Source: Clostridium sp. CX1
Lineage (GTDB): Bacteria > Bacillota > Clostridia > Clostridiales > Clostridiaceae
DNA length: 64,000 nucleotides
Assembly (NCBI RefSeq): GCF_025398335.1
Contig: NZ_JAODOO010000012.1
Location: 62,001 to 126,000, forward strand
Direction: 5' to 3'
The position numbers were made by a program, and so were the translations under genes. Under the pieces are notes generated by a model. The model worked only from the letters and a program-made list of their open reading frames with translations, made no database searches and was not told the origin of the DNA. Positions 45,493 through 52,960 of this stretch are shown here, in pieces. Numbering within the stretch: the first letter of the stretch is position 1; every line of letters begins with the position of its first letter.

Positions 45493-45590
45493 GGGGCTGT
45501 CGCATTAAGAAATTTATATACAATATACTGGTTTGCAACTCAATAACAAACACAATATGTTGTAAAATTTACTCTTAGTGCGACAGCCCC
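45493..45590. mobile_element. MITE-like 98-bp inverted-repeat element
   Basis: Terminal repeats GGGGCTGTCGCATTAAGA (45493-45510) and TCTTAGTGCGACAGCCCC (45573-45590), 17 of 18 matching, with further imperfect pairing inside. The GGGGCTGTCGCA ends look like insertion-sequence termini. There is no ORF. Target duplication is not clear. A bidirectional terminator is the alternative reading. Confidence 0.6.
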
Positions 45591-45643
45591 AATTGATCAT
45601 CCATATTTATACTCTTTTTATTTCCTCTTTATATAGTTTATAA

Positions 45644-48600
45644 CTATTTGAACACCTTATCTACTACAGATGGAGGCACTACAGCTTCTCCGCCAATGAC
45701 ATATTTCATTTTTATATAGGATTTTAAACTACCTAGTCTATGGATAATATCTCCATTATTAGCCATACCTTCATCCATAAGAATAATAGGACTGCCAAAG
45801 GTTGCTGCTAGGGCTGATCCTGATAAAGCATCTGCAAATCCCTGACCAGAAGCAATTATAGTTATTCCAAAGTAAAAAGGAAATCTTTCCATAACCTTTA
45901 TATTAGTTTCATATCTATCCCTTCCACCTATCCTCTCAACATTCGGCAGCTTATTTGCTACATCTTCATTGATGACCCCTGTTCCTCCTATTAAATAGGT
46001 TTTATTTACACCATAAACTGAAATAAATTCTTCTATGCCTTCTGACAACTTGCTGCCTTCTGTTAAAAGAATTGGTATCTGTGAATCTGCTGCATAGGAG
46101 GCTATAGACAGGGCATCTGGAAAGTTAGCTCCTGAAACTACAAATATCTCTCCAGCGCTTCCTATATAGTCAGCTACAGCCAGTGAAGTTTCATATCTAT
46201 CATTTCCGCTCAATCTTGTTATGCTAATCCCTTTTGCTGCCAACTTATTTTCTATATTCTTTGATACAGAAGCAGTTCCTCCAATAATAAAGACTTCCTT
46301 TACTCCTAGCCTTGATATTTCTGCTTCGGTGCTTAGCATAAGTGCACTGGGATTAGTTAATAGTATAGGAGCTCCATATGTTCTAGCTAAGGGTGCTGCA
46401 CTTAATGCATCCGGAAAATCCTCTCCAGAAGCAAGTACTAAATAATGGGAACTTGCCCATTGCTTTGAAACATTTACGCTAGTTTCATACCTATCAATAC
46501 CTTTGATACGGTTAAATTCCTTTCCTGTGTTAAAGCTTATACTATAAGAATCATTGTATAAGGTATTTACAGAATCATTTACTGCCTTAGAATCTATGTT
46601 TAAAGTAAAATTGGTGTTATAAGATAAAGCCTCATGTTCTATAACTAGTAAACCATCCTGAACATAAGCGTTAACCTCATAATTCTTGCCACTGTCTTTT
46701 ATAGTAATCTTTGAGCTATCAACTGTCTCTATATCATAGTCAAACTTTACGACTATAGGATAGTCTGGAGGTACATCTACATCTCCATTACTGATACTTG
46801 AATTTTGTACAGTTAGCTTTTTTATATCTGGTTTAGCATTTATAGATTTCATTGTAATATTATCAAAATAGTGAAGCTTCCCAAAGTTATCGAAAATTAG
46901 GATGTTCTTTTCATGAGTAGGTATAGTATTTATTAGTTTCATAGAGCTTAGACTATATACCCCAGATTTTCCTACCATAATATTCTCTTTTTCATATACT
47001 GCATATATAGGCTCCGGTAAAGCTACAGGAGCTTTAGTAAGATCCTTGGCATTAAAAAGCTTATCACTACCTATTACTTTATTTTCATTTTCAGTTAAAA
47101 ATACAGGCGTATCTATAGGATAATTATTGCTGGCTAAGTGTTCTATCTTAGAACTTTCTTCAAGTTTAATGCTATTTCCATTTACAGAGTACTTCATTAC
47201 ATTATTGGCTTCAAAACCTGATGGAAAGCTATATTCATTTAACTTATAAAAGTATTTGCCATCAGCAGTAAACTTGATATCTCCTACCTGATCTATAGGT
47301 GCCCCGTAATTAATTTGCACAAAGGTGTCTGAATCAAAAACCAAAAGTGCTGGACTTGCATCACCAGTTATAACATATAATTTATTTCCTTTTTCATATA
47401 TATGTCTATGTCCATTTACCAGATCAGCTTTTGGTGCCGTAGCAAATTTTAAGTTACCAATATTAGCAAGTGTACTTAAATCAATTTTACTAACTAAATA
47501 TTGAGTATCATCATTTACAATATAAAGTTTTGTACCATCTTCTGATAAGGTTATTGCAGAAGGTCTGTATTTTAAATCTACAGTTCTCTCTAAAGCATCT
47601 GTAGCAGCATCGAAAATCAACAGCTTGTTAAAAGCAGAATCCACTGAATATACTTTATTTTTACTGCTGTCATATACCGCTGAAATAATTTTGTTCGGAA
47701 TAGCACCCTCTGATGGGTTGTCTAAACTAAGAGCATCTAATATATTTTGCTTAAATATATTATTTATAGTGTACTTTCCTGCATTATCCTTAGTCACCGT
47801 TATAATTTTGTTATCTTGTGCAAATATATTCTGTATATTAGAAGGAGTTTTATACTTTCCTAAAAGTTTAAAATTGCTATAATCATAAACACTTATTATA
47901 TTTTCACTTGATGCAGTGTAAAACTTGTTTGCTGCAGTATCAAAAGCTATGTCTTTAAATTCACCCTTTATAGCGGTCACATAAGTCATATCATTTCCTT
48001 TATCATTTGTAGCGTTAAAAACTGTTCCAGCTGAATTAAAAATATACTTTCCATCAGGAGATATCTTAAAGTAATTATTAGCTGGAAAATCATCATGATA
48101 AAGCCATTTATAAAAACTTATTTTGGAACTGCCATTACTTGCATCAAAAGTTCCCATTTGAATAGGACTTGATTTAGTCTCCATAAAATAAATCTTATCC
48201 ATAGTAGGATGAAGTTGTCCTGCACTCCCCTGATAAATTTTTTCTTCACTAGAACTAACCTCTTTTCCATCTCTAGAGTAGGCTTTTATATAAGTCCACT
48301 GATGAGAACCTCCAAATAAATAAATATAGCCCTGCTTATCTACAACAATATCGGAAGGGTCAATATCCACATTAAATTCTTCCCTCAAAGTAAGGCTACC
48401 GGCATCAATAATAGCTATAGAGGCTTCTTCAGGGGAATCGCCAAACTGTTGATGTCCACTTTTTAAAAGAGTTACGAATAGTTCTCCCTTAGATAAAGTA
48501 AGTCTTTCTGGTGCTAGTGCAAAAGATATACTCTTATGTTCGCCGGTATCATAGTTAATTGAATGGACCTTTTTTCCTGCCATATCTGTGAAATAAAGAA

Positions 48601-48751
48601 TAGGCTTATCCGGATCAGCTATAACCTGTGTTGGAGTAAAATTTAATTCAGTGGAGTTATTTCCATTTTCAGCATGTACTAATAAAAGATTACTAAAGCT
48701 TAAACTAATAGTCATCATGAAAATTAGTAAAAGTCTAAATAATTTTTTCAT
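45644..48751 (-). CDS. Large secreted beta-propeller/Ig/CWB2 cell-wall protein
   Basis: 1035 residues. Signal peptide (about 1-28, VHA). Residues about 35-620 are repeated strands of YVTN/lactonase-type beta-propeller (SDGTKLYIVNDDTQYLVSKID, TPDGKYIFN-like units). About 640-735 is a Big_5 Ig-like domain. The C-terminus has three CWB2 repeats, each starting RIKGIDRYET / RLSGNDRYET / RIGGRDRYET and holding FPDALS or FADALS. CWB2 triplets bind anionic wall polymer and fix proteins to the clostridial surface. Probably an S-layer-associated protein. Ribosome site GGGGGA. Neighbours also act at the surface. Confidence 0.92.
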   Translation of the reverse strand: MKKLFRLLLIFMMTISLSFSNLLLVHAENGNNSTELNFTPTQVIADPDKPILYFTDMAGKKVHSINYDTGEHKSISFALAPERLTLSKGELFVTLLKSGHQQFGDSPEEASIAIIDAGSLTLREEFNVDIDPSDIVVDKQGYIYLFGGSHQWTYIKAYSRDGKEVSSSEEKIYQGSAGQLHPTMDKIYFMETKSSPIQMGTFDASNGSSKISFYKWLYHDDFPANNYFKISPDGKYIFNSAGTVFNATNDKGNDMTYVTAIKGEFKDIAFDTAANKFYTASSENIISVYDYSNFKLLGKYKTPSNIQNIFAQDNKIITVTKDNAGKYTINNIFKQNILDALSLDNPSEGAIPNKIISAVYDSSKNKVYSVDSAFNKLLIFDAATDALERTVDLKYRPSAITLSEDGTKLYIVNDDTQYLVSKIDLSTLANIGNLKFATAPKADLVNGHRHIYEKGNKLYVITGDASPALLVFDSDTFVQINYGAPIDQVGDIKFTADGKYFYKLNEYSFPSGFEANNVMKYSVNGNSIKLEESSKIEHLASNNYPIDTPVFLTENENKVIGSDKLFNAKDLTKAPVALPEPIYAVYEKENIMVGKSGVYSLSSMKLINTIPTHEKNILIFDNFGKLHYFDNITMKSINAKPDIKKLTVQNSSISNGDVDVPPDYPIVVKFDYDIETVDSSKITIKDSGKNYEVNAYVQDGLLVIEHEALSYNTNFTLNIDSKAVNDSVNTLYNDSYSISFNTGKEFNRIKGIDRYETSVNVSKQWASSHYLVLASGEDFPDALSAAPLARTYGAPILLTNPSALMLSTEAEISRLGVKEVFIIGGTASVSKNIENKLAAKGISITRLSGNDRYETSLAVADYIGSAGEIFVVSGANFPDALSIASYAADSQIPILLTEGSKLSEGIEEFISVYGVNKTYLIGGTGVINEDVANKLPNVERIGGRDRYETNIKVMERFPFYFGITIIASGQGFADALSGSALAATFGSPIILMDEGMANNGDIIHRLGSLKSYIKMKYVIGGEAVVPPSVVDKVFK

Positions 48752-48913
48752 GTATATCCCCCTTGTATGTGCTGTTTGAGATTTGTAAATTTGAAACTAG
48801 TAAATTATTTCATCTGTAATCTTAATAGGCACAGATAAAACTATGTTTAACCTCATTCTACTATTGATATCTAATTTTTTATATGGTGTTTTATAGTCAG
48901 CGCATCCATAAAA

Positions 48914-49016
48914 CGCTAATAAACTAAAAAACACGGATTAATAAAAGATGCCATCTAAAAAGTTCTGCTTTTTCAGCGGCATCTTAATAAAACCGGTGTT
49001 TTTCCTTAGTCTGTTA
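48914..49016. repeat. Long imperfect inverted repeat between the carboxypeptidase and CWB2 genes
   Basis: Core AAGATGCC (48945-48952) / GGCATCTT (48978-48985), with AAAAAG/CTTTTT inside and ACACGGATTAATAA opposite AATAAAACCGGTGT outside, about 38 bp per arm with indels. It is probably the carboxypeptidase terminator but is larger than normal, so a MITE is possible. The remainder of 48752-49062 holds nothing I recognise. Confidence 0.5.
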
Positions 49017-49062
49017 TATTGATATTATATTAATGCTTATACTGTTATCTTCTAGGTTACAC

Positions 49063-50034
49063 TCAACTCTTTTTGTATTTTCCTAATTTGTTATATACAG
49101 CGTAAGCATCATCAATGTTGTATTGTTCTGATTTATGATTACCCTTGGCTCCTGCCGTTACAAGTATATACTCCCTGCCACCTTTCTCTGCAAGACTTGC
49201 AAGACATAACCCGGCTCTATCTGTATATCCGGTCTTACCGCCTAAAATTCTTCCTCCATCAATAACTGGGTTTTCCATGTTTTTAAACATTGTGCTGTGG
49301 AATGTAATCCCCTCTGGATGTTTGTTAGTAGGTGTTGTGGAATAACGCGAAGAAGTAAAAATATCTTTAAAAGTATTGTTTTTTAAGGCATAGCTCAAAA
49401 GTATTGATAAATCTCTTACTGTAGTATAGTGATTACTATCTTGAAGCCCAGTGGAATTGGTAAAGTGTGTATCTCTCATTCCCAATGCCATTGCTTTTTG
49501 ATTCATTATCTCTACAAATTTTTTCTCTGATCCTGCAATATGGTCTGCAAGTCCAATGGAACATTCTGCTCCACTGGGCAGTATTACACCATAAAGCAAG
49601 TCAATTGCTCTGACATTTTCATCTGGTTTAAATCCTGCTATTGATGCATCCTCCTTGTAGAGCTCATGAAAGGTGGAGTTAGAAAGTTTTATATTTTCCT
49701 GTAAGTCCTGTAAGTTCTCAATTGCAACTATTGCTGTCATTATTTTAGTTAAAGACGCAGGGTAAATCCTTTGGCTGCTATTTTTCTCCATCAATACAGT
49801 GAGATTATCCAACTGAATCAGAATGGCATTTGGACTGTTCAGATTCTTTGATAGTACTGAAAGTGAAGAATCAGGTACTGTGGTTAATAAAGGAGTCTCC
49901 CCTGCTTTATTGACCTTAGTTTTTATAAACATGAATTTTCCGTTACTAGTAAAATTGAATATGTAAACAAAAGCAATAATAGCTATTATCAGAAGAACAA
50001 AAAACTTAGATTTCTTCTTTTTTATTTTTTCCAT
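49063..50034 (-). CDS. D-alanyl-D-alanine carboxypeptidase (peptidase S11, DacA/VanY-like role)
   Basis: 323 residues, one N-terminal membrane anchor (about 10-27). Catalytic S94-L-T-K97 (SxxK) in YPASLTKIMTAI and KTG in GGKTGYTDRAG are intact. The middle motif reads P-S154-G-A-E-C, with Ala where SxN normally has Asn. It removes the terminal D-Ala from peptidoglycan stem peptides. Phased repeats upstream match those before the vanR-like gene, so the adjacent two-component system probably controls it. No VanG/VanT/VanXY genes occur nearby. Confidence 0.88.
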   Translation of the reverse strand: MEKIKKKKSKFFVLLIIAIIAFVYIFNFTSNGKFMFIKTKVNKAGETPLLTTVPDSSLSVLSKNLNSPNAILIQLDNLTVLMEKNSSQRIYPASLTKIMTAIVAIENLQDLQENIKLSNSTFHELYKEDASIAGFKPDENVRAIDLLYGVILPSGAECSIGLADHIAGSEKKFVEIMNQKAMALGMRDTHFTNSTGLQDSNHYTTVRDLSILLSYALKNNTFKDIFTSSRYSTTPTNKHPEGITFHSTMFKNMENPVIDGGRILGGKTGYTDRAGLCLASLAEKGGREYILVTAGAKGNHKSEQYNIDDAYAVYNKLGKYKKS

Positions 50035-50105
50035 AATAAAAACAACTCCTTATTTTGTGATAGCTATATTTAACCACAAAACAAAGAGTCATTTTGGAAT
50101 TTCCT

Positions 50106-50134
50106 CTTATGAACTTCTTAAGATTTTCTTATGA
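50106..50134. promoter_or_regulatory. Three 11-bp-phased direct repeats before the carboxypeptidase gene
   Basis: On the plus strand CTTATGA (50106-50112), CTTAAGA (50117-50123), CTTATGA (50128-50134); starts 11 bases apart. The last overlaps the kinase stop codon. The same CTTATGA/CTTAAGA pair occurs at 52025-52042 upstream of the regulator gene. Predicted VanR-like binding site about 70 bases before the carboxypeptidase. Confidence 0.7.
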
Positions 50135-51253
50135 CGGAAGTTTTACCGTAAATACAGTATGTTCTAGATTACTCTCTACTGTAATGGTTCCACCATGAGC
50201 AGTGACGATTTCTTTAGCAATTGCCAAACCCAGTCCAGCTCCGCCGGTATTTGTGGAACGGGCAGAGTCCAACCTATAGAACTTTTCAAAAATAGTGTCC
50301 AGCTTTTGAGGAGGAATGGGATCTCCCTGATTTACGAAGGTAATAACCACATTTTCTCCTTGCTGAGCTGCTGAAATATTAATAGTAGTATTTTCATAAC
50401 TGTATGCAATGGCGTTTTTTAGAATATTATTGAAAACCCGCGCAAGCTTATCTGCATCCCCAAAAAGTATAAGATCCTCTGAAATATGTATCTCTGTCTC
50501 TTTTCCCTTTGGAGAGAGCATAGGATAAAACTCGTCAGTCATTTGCTGAAGCATAAAAGCAAGTTTTATTTTTCCTTTATTTAAAACAATAGACTGTAGG
50601 TTAAACCTTGTAATTTCAAAAAATTCATTGGTTAACTCCTCCAATCTGTAGGCTTTATTTAAAGCTACTCCAACATATTTCATCCTTTGTTCTGGAGGCA
50701 TATCTTGTGCTTCATCTAAAAGACTTAGGTAGCCAATTACTGAAGCAAGTGGTGTTTTTAAGTCATGAGCCAAATATGTAATCAAGTCATTTTTTCGCTG
50801 CATTTCAGTTTGCATCAATTGCTGATGCCTTTCTGAAGTTGCTTTTATTTTAATAAGCTCTCTTTCAATTTCAGAGTATTTCTGGGGCAGTACCAATTCA
50901 TCACCGTCTGACTTTATAAATGAATTCATTGACTCCGCAATAAAAGTAATTTCCCTTTTACTTTTATACTGGGCATAAGAATATGCTGAAATACCTACGG
51001 ATAATGCTAAGATTATTATAAAATTAAGGAATGCAGTAATGAAAAACTGCTTTATTTCATACCAATCTTTAAAAATTGCTCCTATCTTTCCACTACTTGA
51101 GTATTCACCATCAACAAAAAACATATTATAAAACCATTCTTTAAATACTCCATTAAATACTTGGTCTACTAGCCATACCATACCTAAAAAAAATAGAATA
51201 ATTGCAAATATAATAATAGTAGCTTTTAAAATGCTCTCTCCCCTACTTTTCAA
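50129..51253 (-). CDS. VanS-like sensor histidine kinase
   Basis: About 374 residues, starting at TTG 51253 (MKSRGES...), 11 bases inside the regulator gene, with GGGGGG upstream; a longer frame to 51310 lacks support. Two membrane helices (about 8-30 and 70-92) bracket a short outside loop of about 40 residues. The dimerisation motif TYLAHDLKTPLASVIGYLSLLDEA and the HATPase box GGAGLGLAIAKE match VanS of glycopeptide-resistance systems. Likely senses wall stress. The regulator and carboxypeptidase flank it. Confidence 0.9.
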   Translation of the reverse strand: MKSRGESILKATIIIFAIILFFLGMVWLVDQVFNGVFKEWFYNMFFVDGEYSSSGKIGAIFKDWYEIKQFFITAFLNFIIILALSVGISAYSYAQYKSKREITFIAESMNSFIKSDGDELVLPQKYSEIERELIKIKATSERHQQLMQTEMQRKNDLITYLAHDLKTPLASVIGYLSLLDEAQDMPPEQRMKYVGVALNKAYRLEELTNEFFEITRFNLQSIVLNKGKIKLAFMLQQMTDEFYPMLSPKGKETEIHISEDLILFGDADKLARVFNNILKNAIAYSYENTTINISAAQQGENVVITFVNQGDPIPPQKLDTIFEKFYRLDSARSTNTGGAGLGLAIAKEIVTAHGGTITVESNLEHTVFTVKLPS

Positions 51254-51941
51254 TTTTATAGCCAACCCCCCATACAGTTTTGATGTACTTTGGATGCTCT
51301 GCAGAATCATGCATTTTTTCTCTCAAATGCCGAATATGTACCATTACCGTATTATTATTATTGCTAAAATATTTATCTGCCCATACCTCTTGAAATAATT
51401 CCTCTGAACTAACTACACGGCCCCGATTGGAGGCTAACACCCATAAAATAGAAAACTCTGTAGGAGTAAGAGCAAGGGGCTTTTCGTTTAATATGCATTC
51501 ATGAGTATCCTTGTCTAGAACTAATCCTGAGAATTCAATTAACCTTTCCTCCCGTAATGGTTCATGCGAATTATATTTGGTAAACCTGCGCAGCTGAGCC
51601 TTAACTCGAGCAACAAGTTCCAAAGGTCGAAAGGGTTTCGTAATGTAGTCATCTGCACCTAGTGTTAGTCCAGTAATTTTGTCAACCTCTTCTTCCTTTG
51701 CCGTCAGCATAATAACAGGAAAATTATGATTTTCCCTGATTTTCTGACAGATAGTAAAGCCATCAACGTCTGGAAGCATAACATCAAGTATGGCAAGCTC
51801 TATCTGTTCCGATTTAATGCAATTTAATGCATCTTCTCCATTATAAAATTTGTACACCATAAAATCTTCATTTTTCAAATAAACTTCGATTAGATCTGCT
51901 ATGGATTGTTCATCGTCTACAACTAAAATATTAATGCTCAT
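51243..51941 (-). CDS. VanR-like OmpR-family response regulator
   Basis: 232 residues. Receiver with DDEQSIADLIEVYL, phospho-Asp in LAILDVMLPDVDG, and the YITKPFRPLELVAR lysine. DNA-binding winged helix LASNRGRVVSSEELFQEVWADKYFSNNNNTVMVHIRHLREKM...YIKTVWGVGYK. Strong similarity of form to VanR. Gene order regulator-kinase-carboxypeptidase. Binding repeats lie upstream at 52025-52042 and before the carboxypeptidase at 50106-50134. Confidence 0.92.
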   Translation of the reverse strand: MSINILVVDDEQSIADLIEVYLKNEDFMVYKFYNGEDALNCIKSEQIELAILDVMLPDVDGFTICQKIRENHNFPVIMLTAKEEEVDKITGLTLGADDYITKPFRPLELVARVKAQLRRFTKYNSHEPLREERLIEFSGLVLDKDTHECILNEKPLALTPTEFSILWVLASNRGRVVSSEELFQEVWADKYFSNNNNTVMVHIRHLREKMHDSAEHPKYIKTVWGVGYKIEK

Positions 51942-52024
51942 AATCTCATCACCTCTTTCCTGATTGCGTATAAATATCTAGTATCATGGTAATATAAAGC
52001 AATAATCTATATGGTAGTAATTTT

Positions 52025-52042
52025 CTTATGAAAACCTTAAGA
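52025..52042. promoter_or_regulatory. 11-bp-phased direct repeat upstream of the vanR-like gene
   Basis: CTTATGA (52025-52031) and CTTAAGA (52036-52042), same sequences and phase as the site at 50106-50134. It indicates autoregulation of the two-component operon. Confidence 0.7.
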
Positions 52043-52237
52043 TTCTATTAATATGTCTTTAATATAGTTCTCTTATTAATATAAACAGCCGCCATACAAA
52101 ATGCAAGTTTTTCATATACAGTTTAAGGGGCTTTTTACACAAATCATAACTTAAGTGTATTATGCATAAGTTAATGCAAAGAAGCTGTAAATAAATATTA
52201 TAAATATAAATTTAGAGAAGAAATATAAAGAAAATTA

Positions 52238-52266
52238 TGGCAATGCCAAAAATAGTATGATATAAT
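52238..52266 (+). promoter_or_regulatory. Promoter of the cobalamin riboswitch transcript
   Basis: TGGCAA (52238-52243), 17 bases, TATAAT (52261-52266). The riboswitch begins about 35 bases downstream. Confidence 0.65.
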
Positions 52267-52302
52267 AAATAATGTACTAAAAAGAAAATTAAATATAAAG
52301 TT

Positions 52303-52446
52303 TTAGGTACTTTTATAATGTTTAAAAGGGAAAGTGGTGAAAATCCACTGCAGCCCCCGCTACTGTATACGGAGACGAATTCTATATCCACTGGATTTAT
52401 CTGGGAAGGAAGAAGGAGAATGATCCGTGAGTCAGGAGACCTGCCT
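52303..52446 (+). ncRNA. Cobalamin (B12) riboswitch aptamer
   Basis: The conserved core is easy to follow: TTAGGTAC start, AAAAGGGAA, GGTGAAAATCCACTGCAGCC, CCCGCTACTGT, then CCACTGG, TCTGGGAAGG, and the final GAGTCAGGAGACCTGCC. These are the standard B12-box elements in order. It should bind a cobalamin and switch the downstream RNA. Only a 15-codon ORF and two terminators follow, so no normal target gene exists here. The corrinoid operon in this window is more than 24 kb away. Confidence 0.95.
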
Positions 52447-52482
52447 TTTGCTTTTAATTGCTATCTTTCGGAGGGAGAGAAA

Positions 52483-52530
52483 ATGCATAGGAATTATGTT
52501 ATATTCATAGCTATATTATCTTCAATATAA
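52483..52530 (+). pseudogene. 15-codon ORF behind the B12 riboswitch (truncated gene start or leader peptide)
   Basis: ATG at 52483 with a strong GGAGGGAGAG ribosome site gives MHRNYVIFIAILSSI and a TAA. The peptide looks like the first residues of a signal peptide or membrane protein, as in CbiM-type cobalt transporters. Inverted repeats ATGTTATATT/AATATAACAT (52496-52505, 52524-52533) span the ORF. It is either the remnant of a B12-regulated gene or a real small peptide. Confidence 0.55.
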
Positions 52531-52558
52531 CATTATATGTATTTTAAATTTGTTTATC

Positions 52559-52590
52559 AGGAACTTCGTAAGAAGTTCCTTTTTATTTTT
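52559..52590 (+). terminator. Terminator after the riboswitch ORF
   Basis: AGGAACTTC / GAAGTTCCT with loop GTAA, perfect, then TTTTATTTTT. A strong rho-independent terminator. Confidence 0.9.
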
Positions 52591-52634
52591 AGTAAAATGG
52601 TGTTAACTTAAATATATTTAATCCCTTATCTTTG

Positions 52635-52662
52635 CACCTGCTTTTAAGCAGGTGTTATTTTC
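52635..52662 (+). terminator. Second terminator in tandem
   Basis: CACCTGCTT / AAGCAGGTG with a two-base loop, then TTATTTTC. Confidence 0.75.
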
Positions 52663-52750
52663 TTACAGCATAAAGTCCGTCGAAAGCAGTCCATATAGCC
52701 ATCTCCATCATTGTATGCATTCATCCATATCTATAGTTACAGGCTTTCTT

Positions 52751-52960
52751 TTATTTACATTTTGTTATTGGCACCCAAACTTCAAACTTTGAATTAGTTG
52801 GATCTTCATTTAAATATAGTTCAATATCTGGCTAATTGCTATGAAAGCCTCTCATTTCATGCACAGATATGAAAGGTTTCTCTCCGCACTATATCACTGT
52901 ATCTAATCATGTCCCAAATGCCAATACTTTTAAAAAAAGGAAGTTCAAAGGACTCCCTAG
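52751..52960 (-). pseudogene. Remnant of a GyrI-like effector-binding domain protein
   Basis: Reading the minus strand, two pieces join across a frameshift: ESFELPFFKSIGIWDMIRYS (about 52948-52889), then KPFISVHEMRGFHSN, an in-frame TAG, and PDIELYLNEDPTNSKFEVWV to a TAA at 52751. This matches the C-terminal half of GyrI/AraC effector-binding domains. One frameshift and one stop make it nonfunctional. The N-terminal half is absent; upstream is the end of the PH-domain gene. Confidence 0.75.

Noticed and set aside
49063-51941. Complete vancomycin-resistance (vanG-type) cluster
   Set aside because: Regulator, kinase and carboxypeptidase resemble parts of one, but no ligase, racemase or VanXY gene is present.
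52318-52530. 70-codon open frame on the plus strand
   Set aside because: Its first two thirds lie over the conserved B12 aptamer. Only the last 15 codons have a ribosome site.
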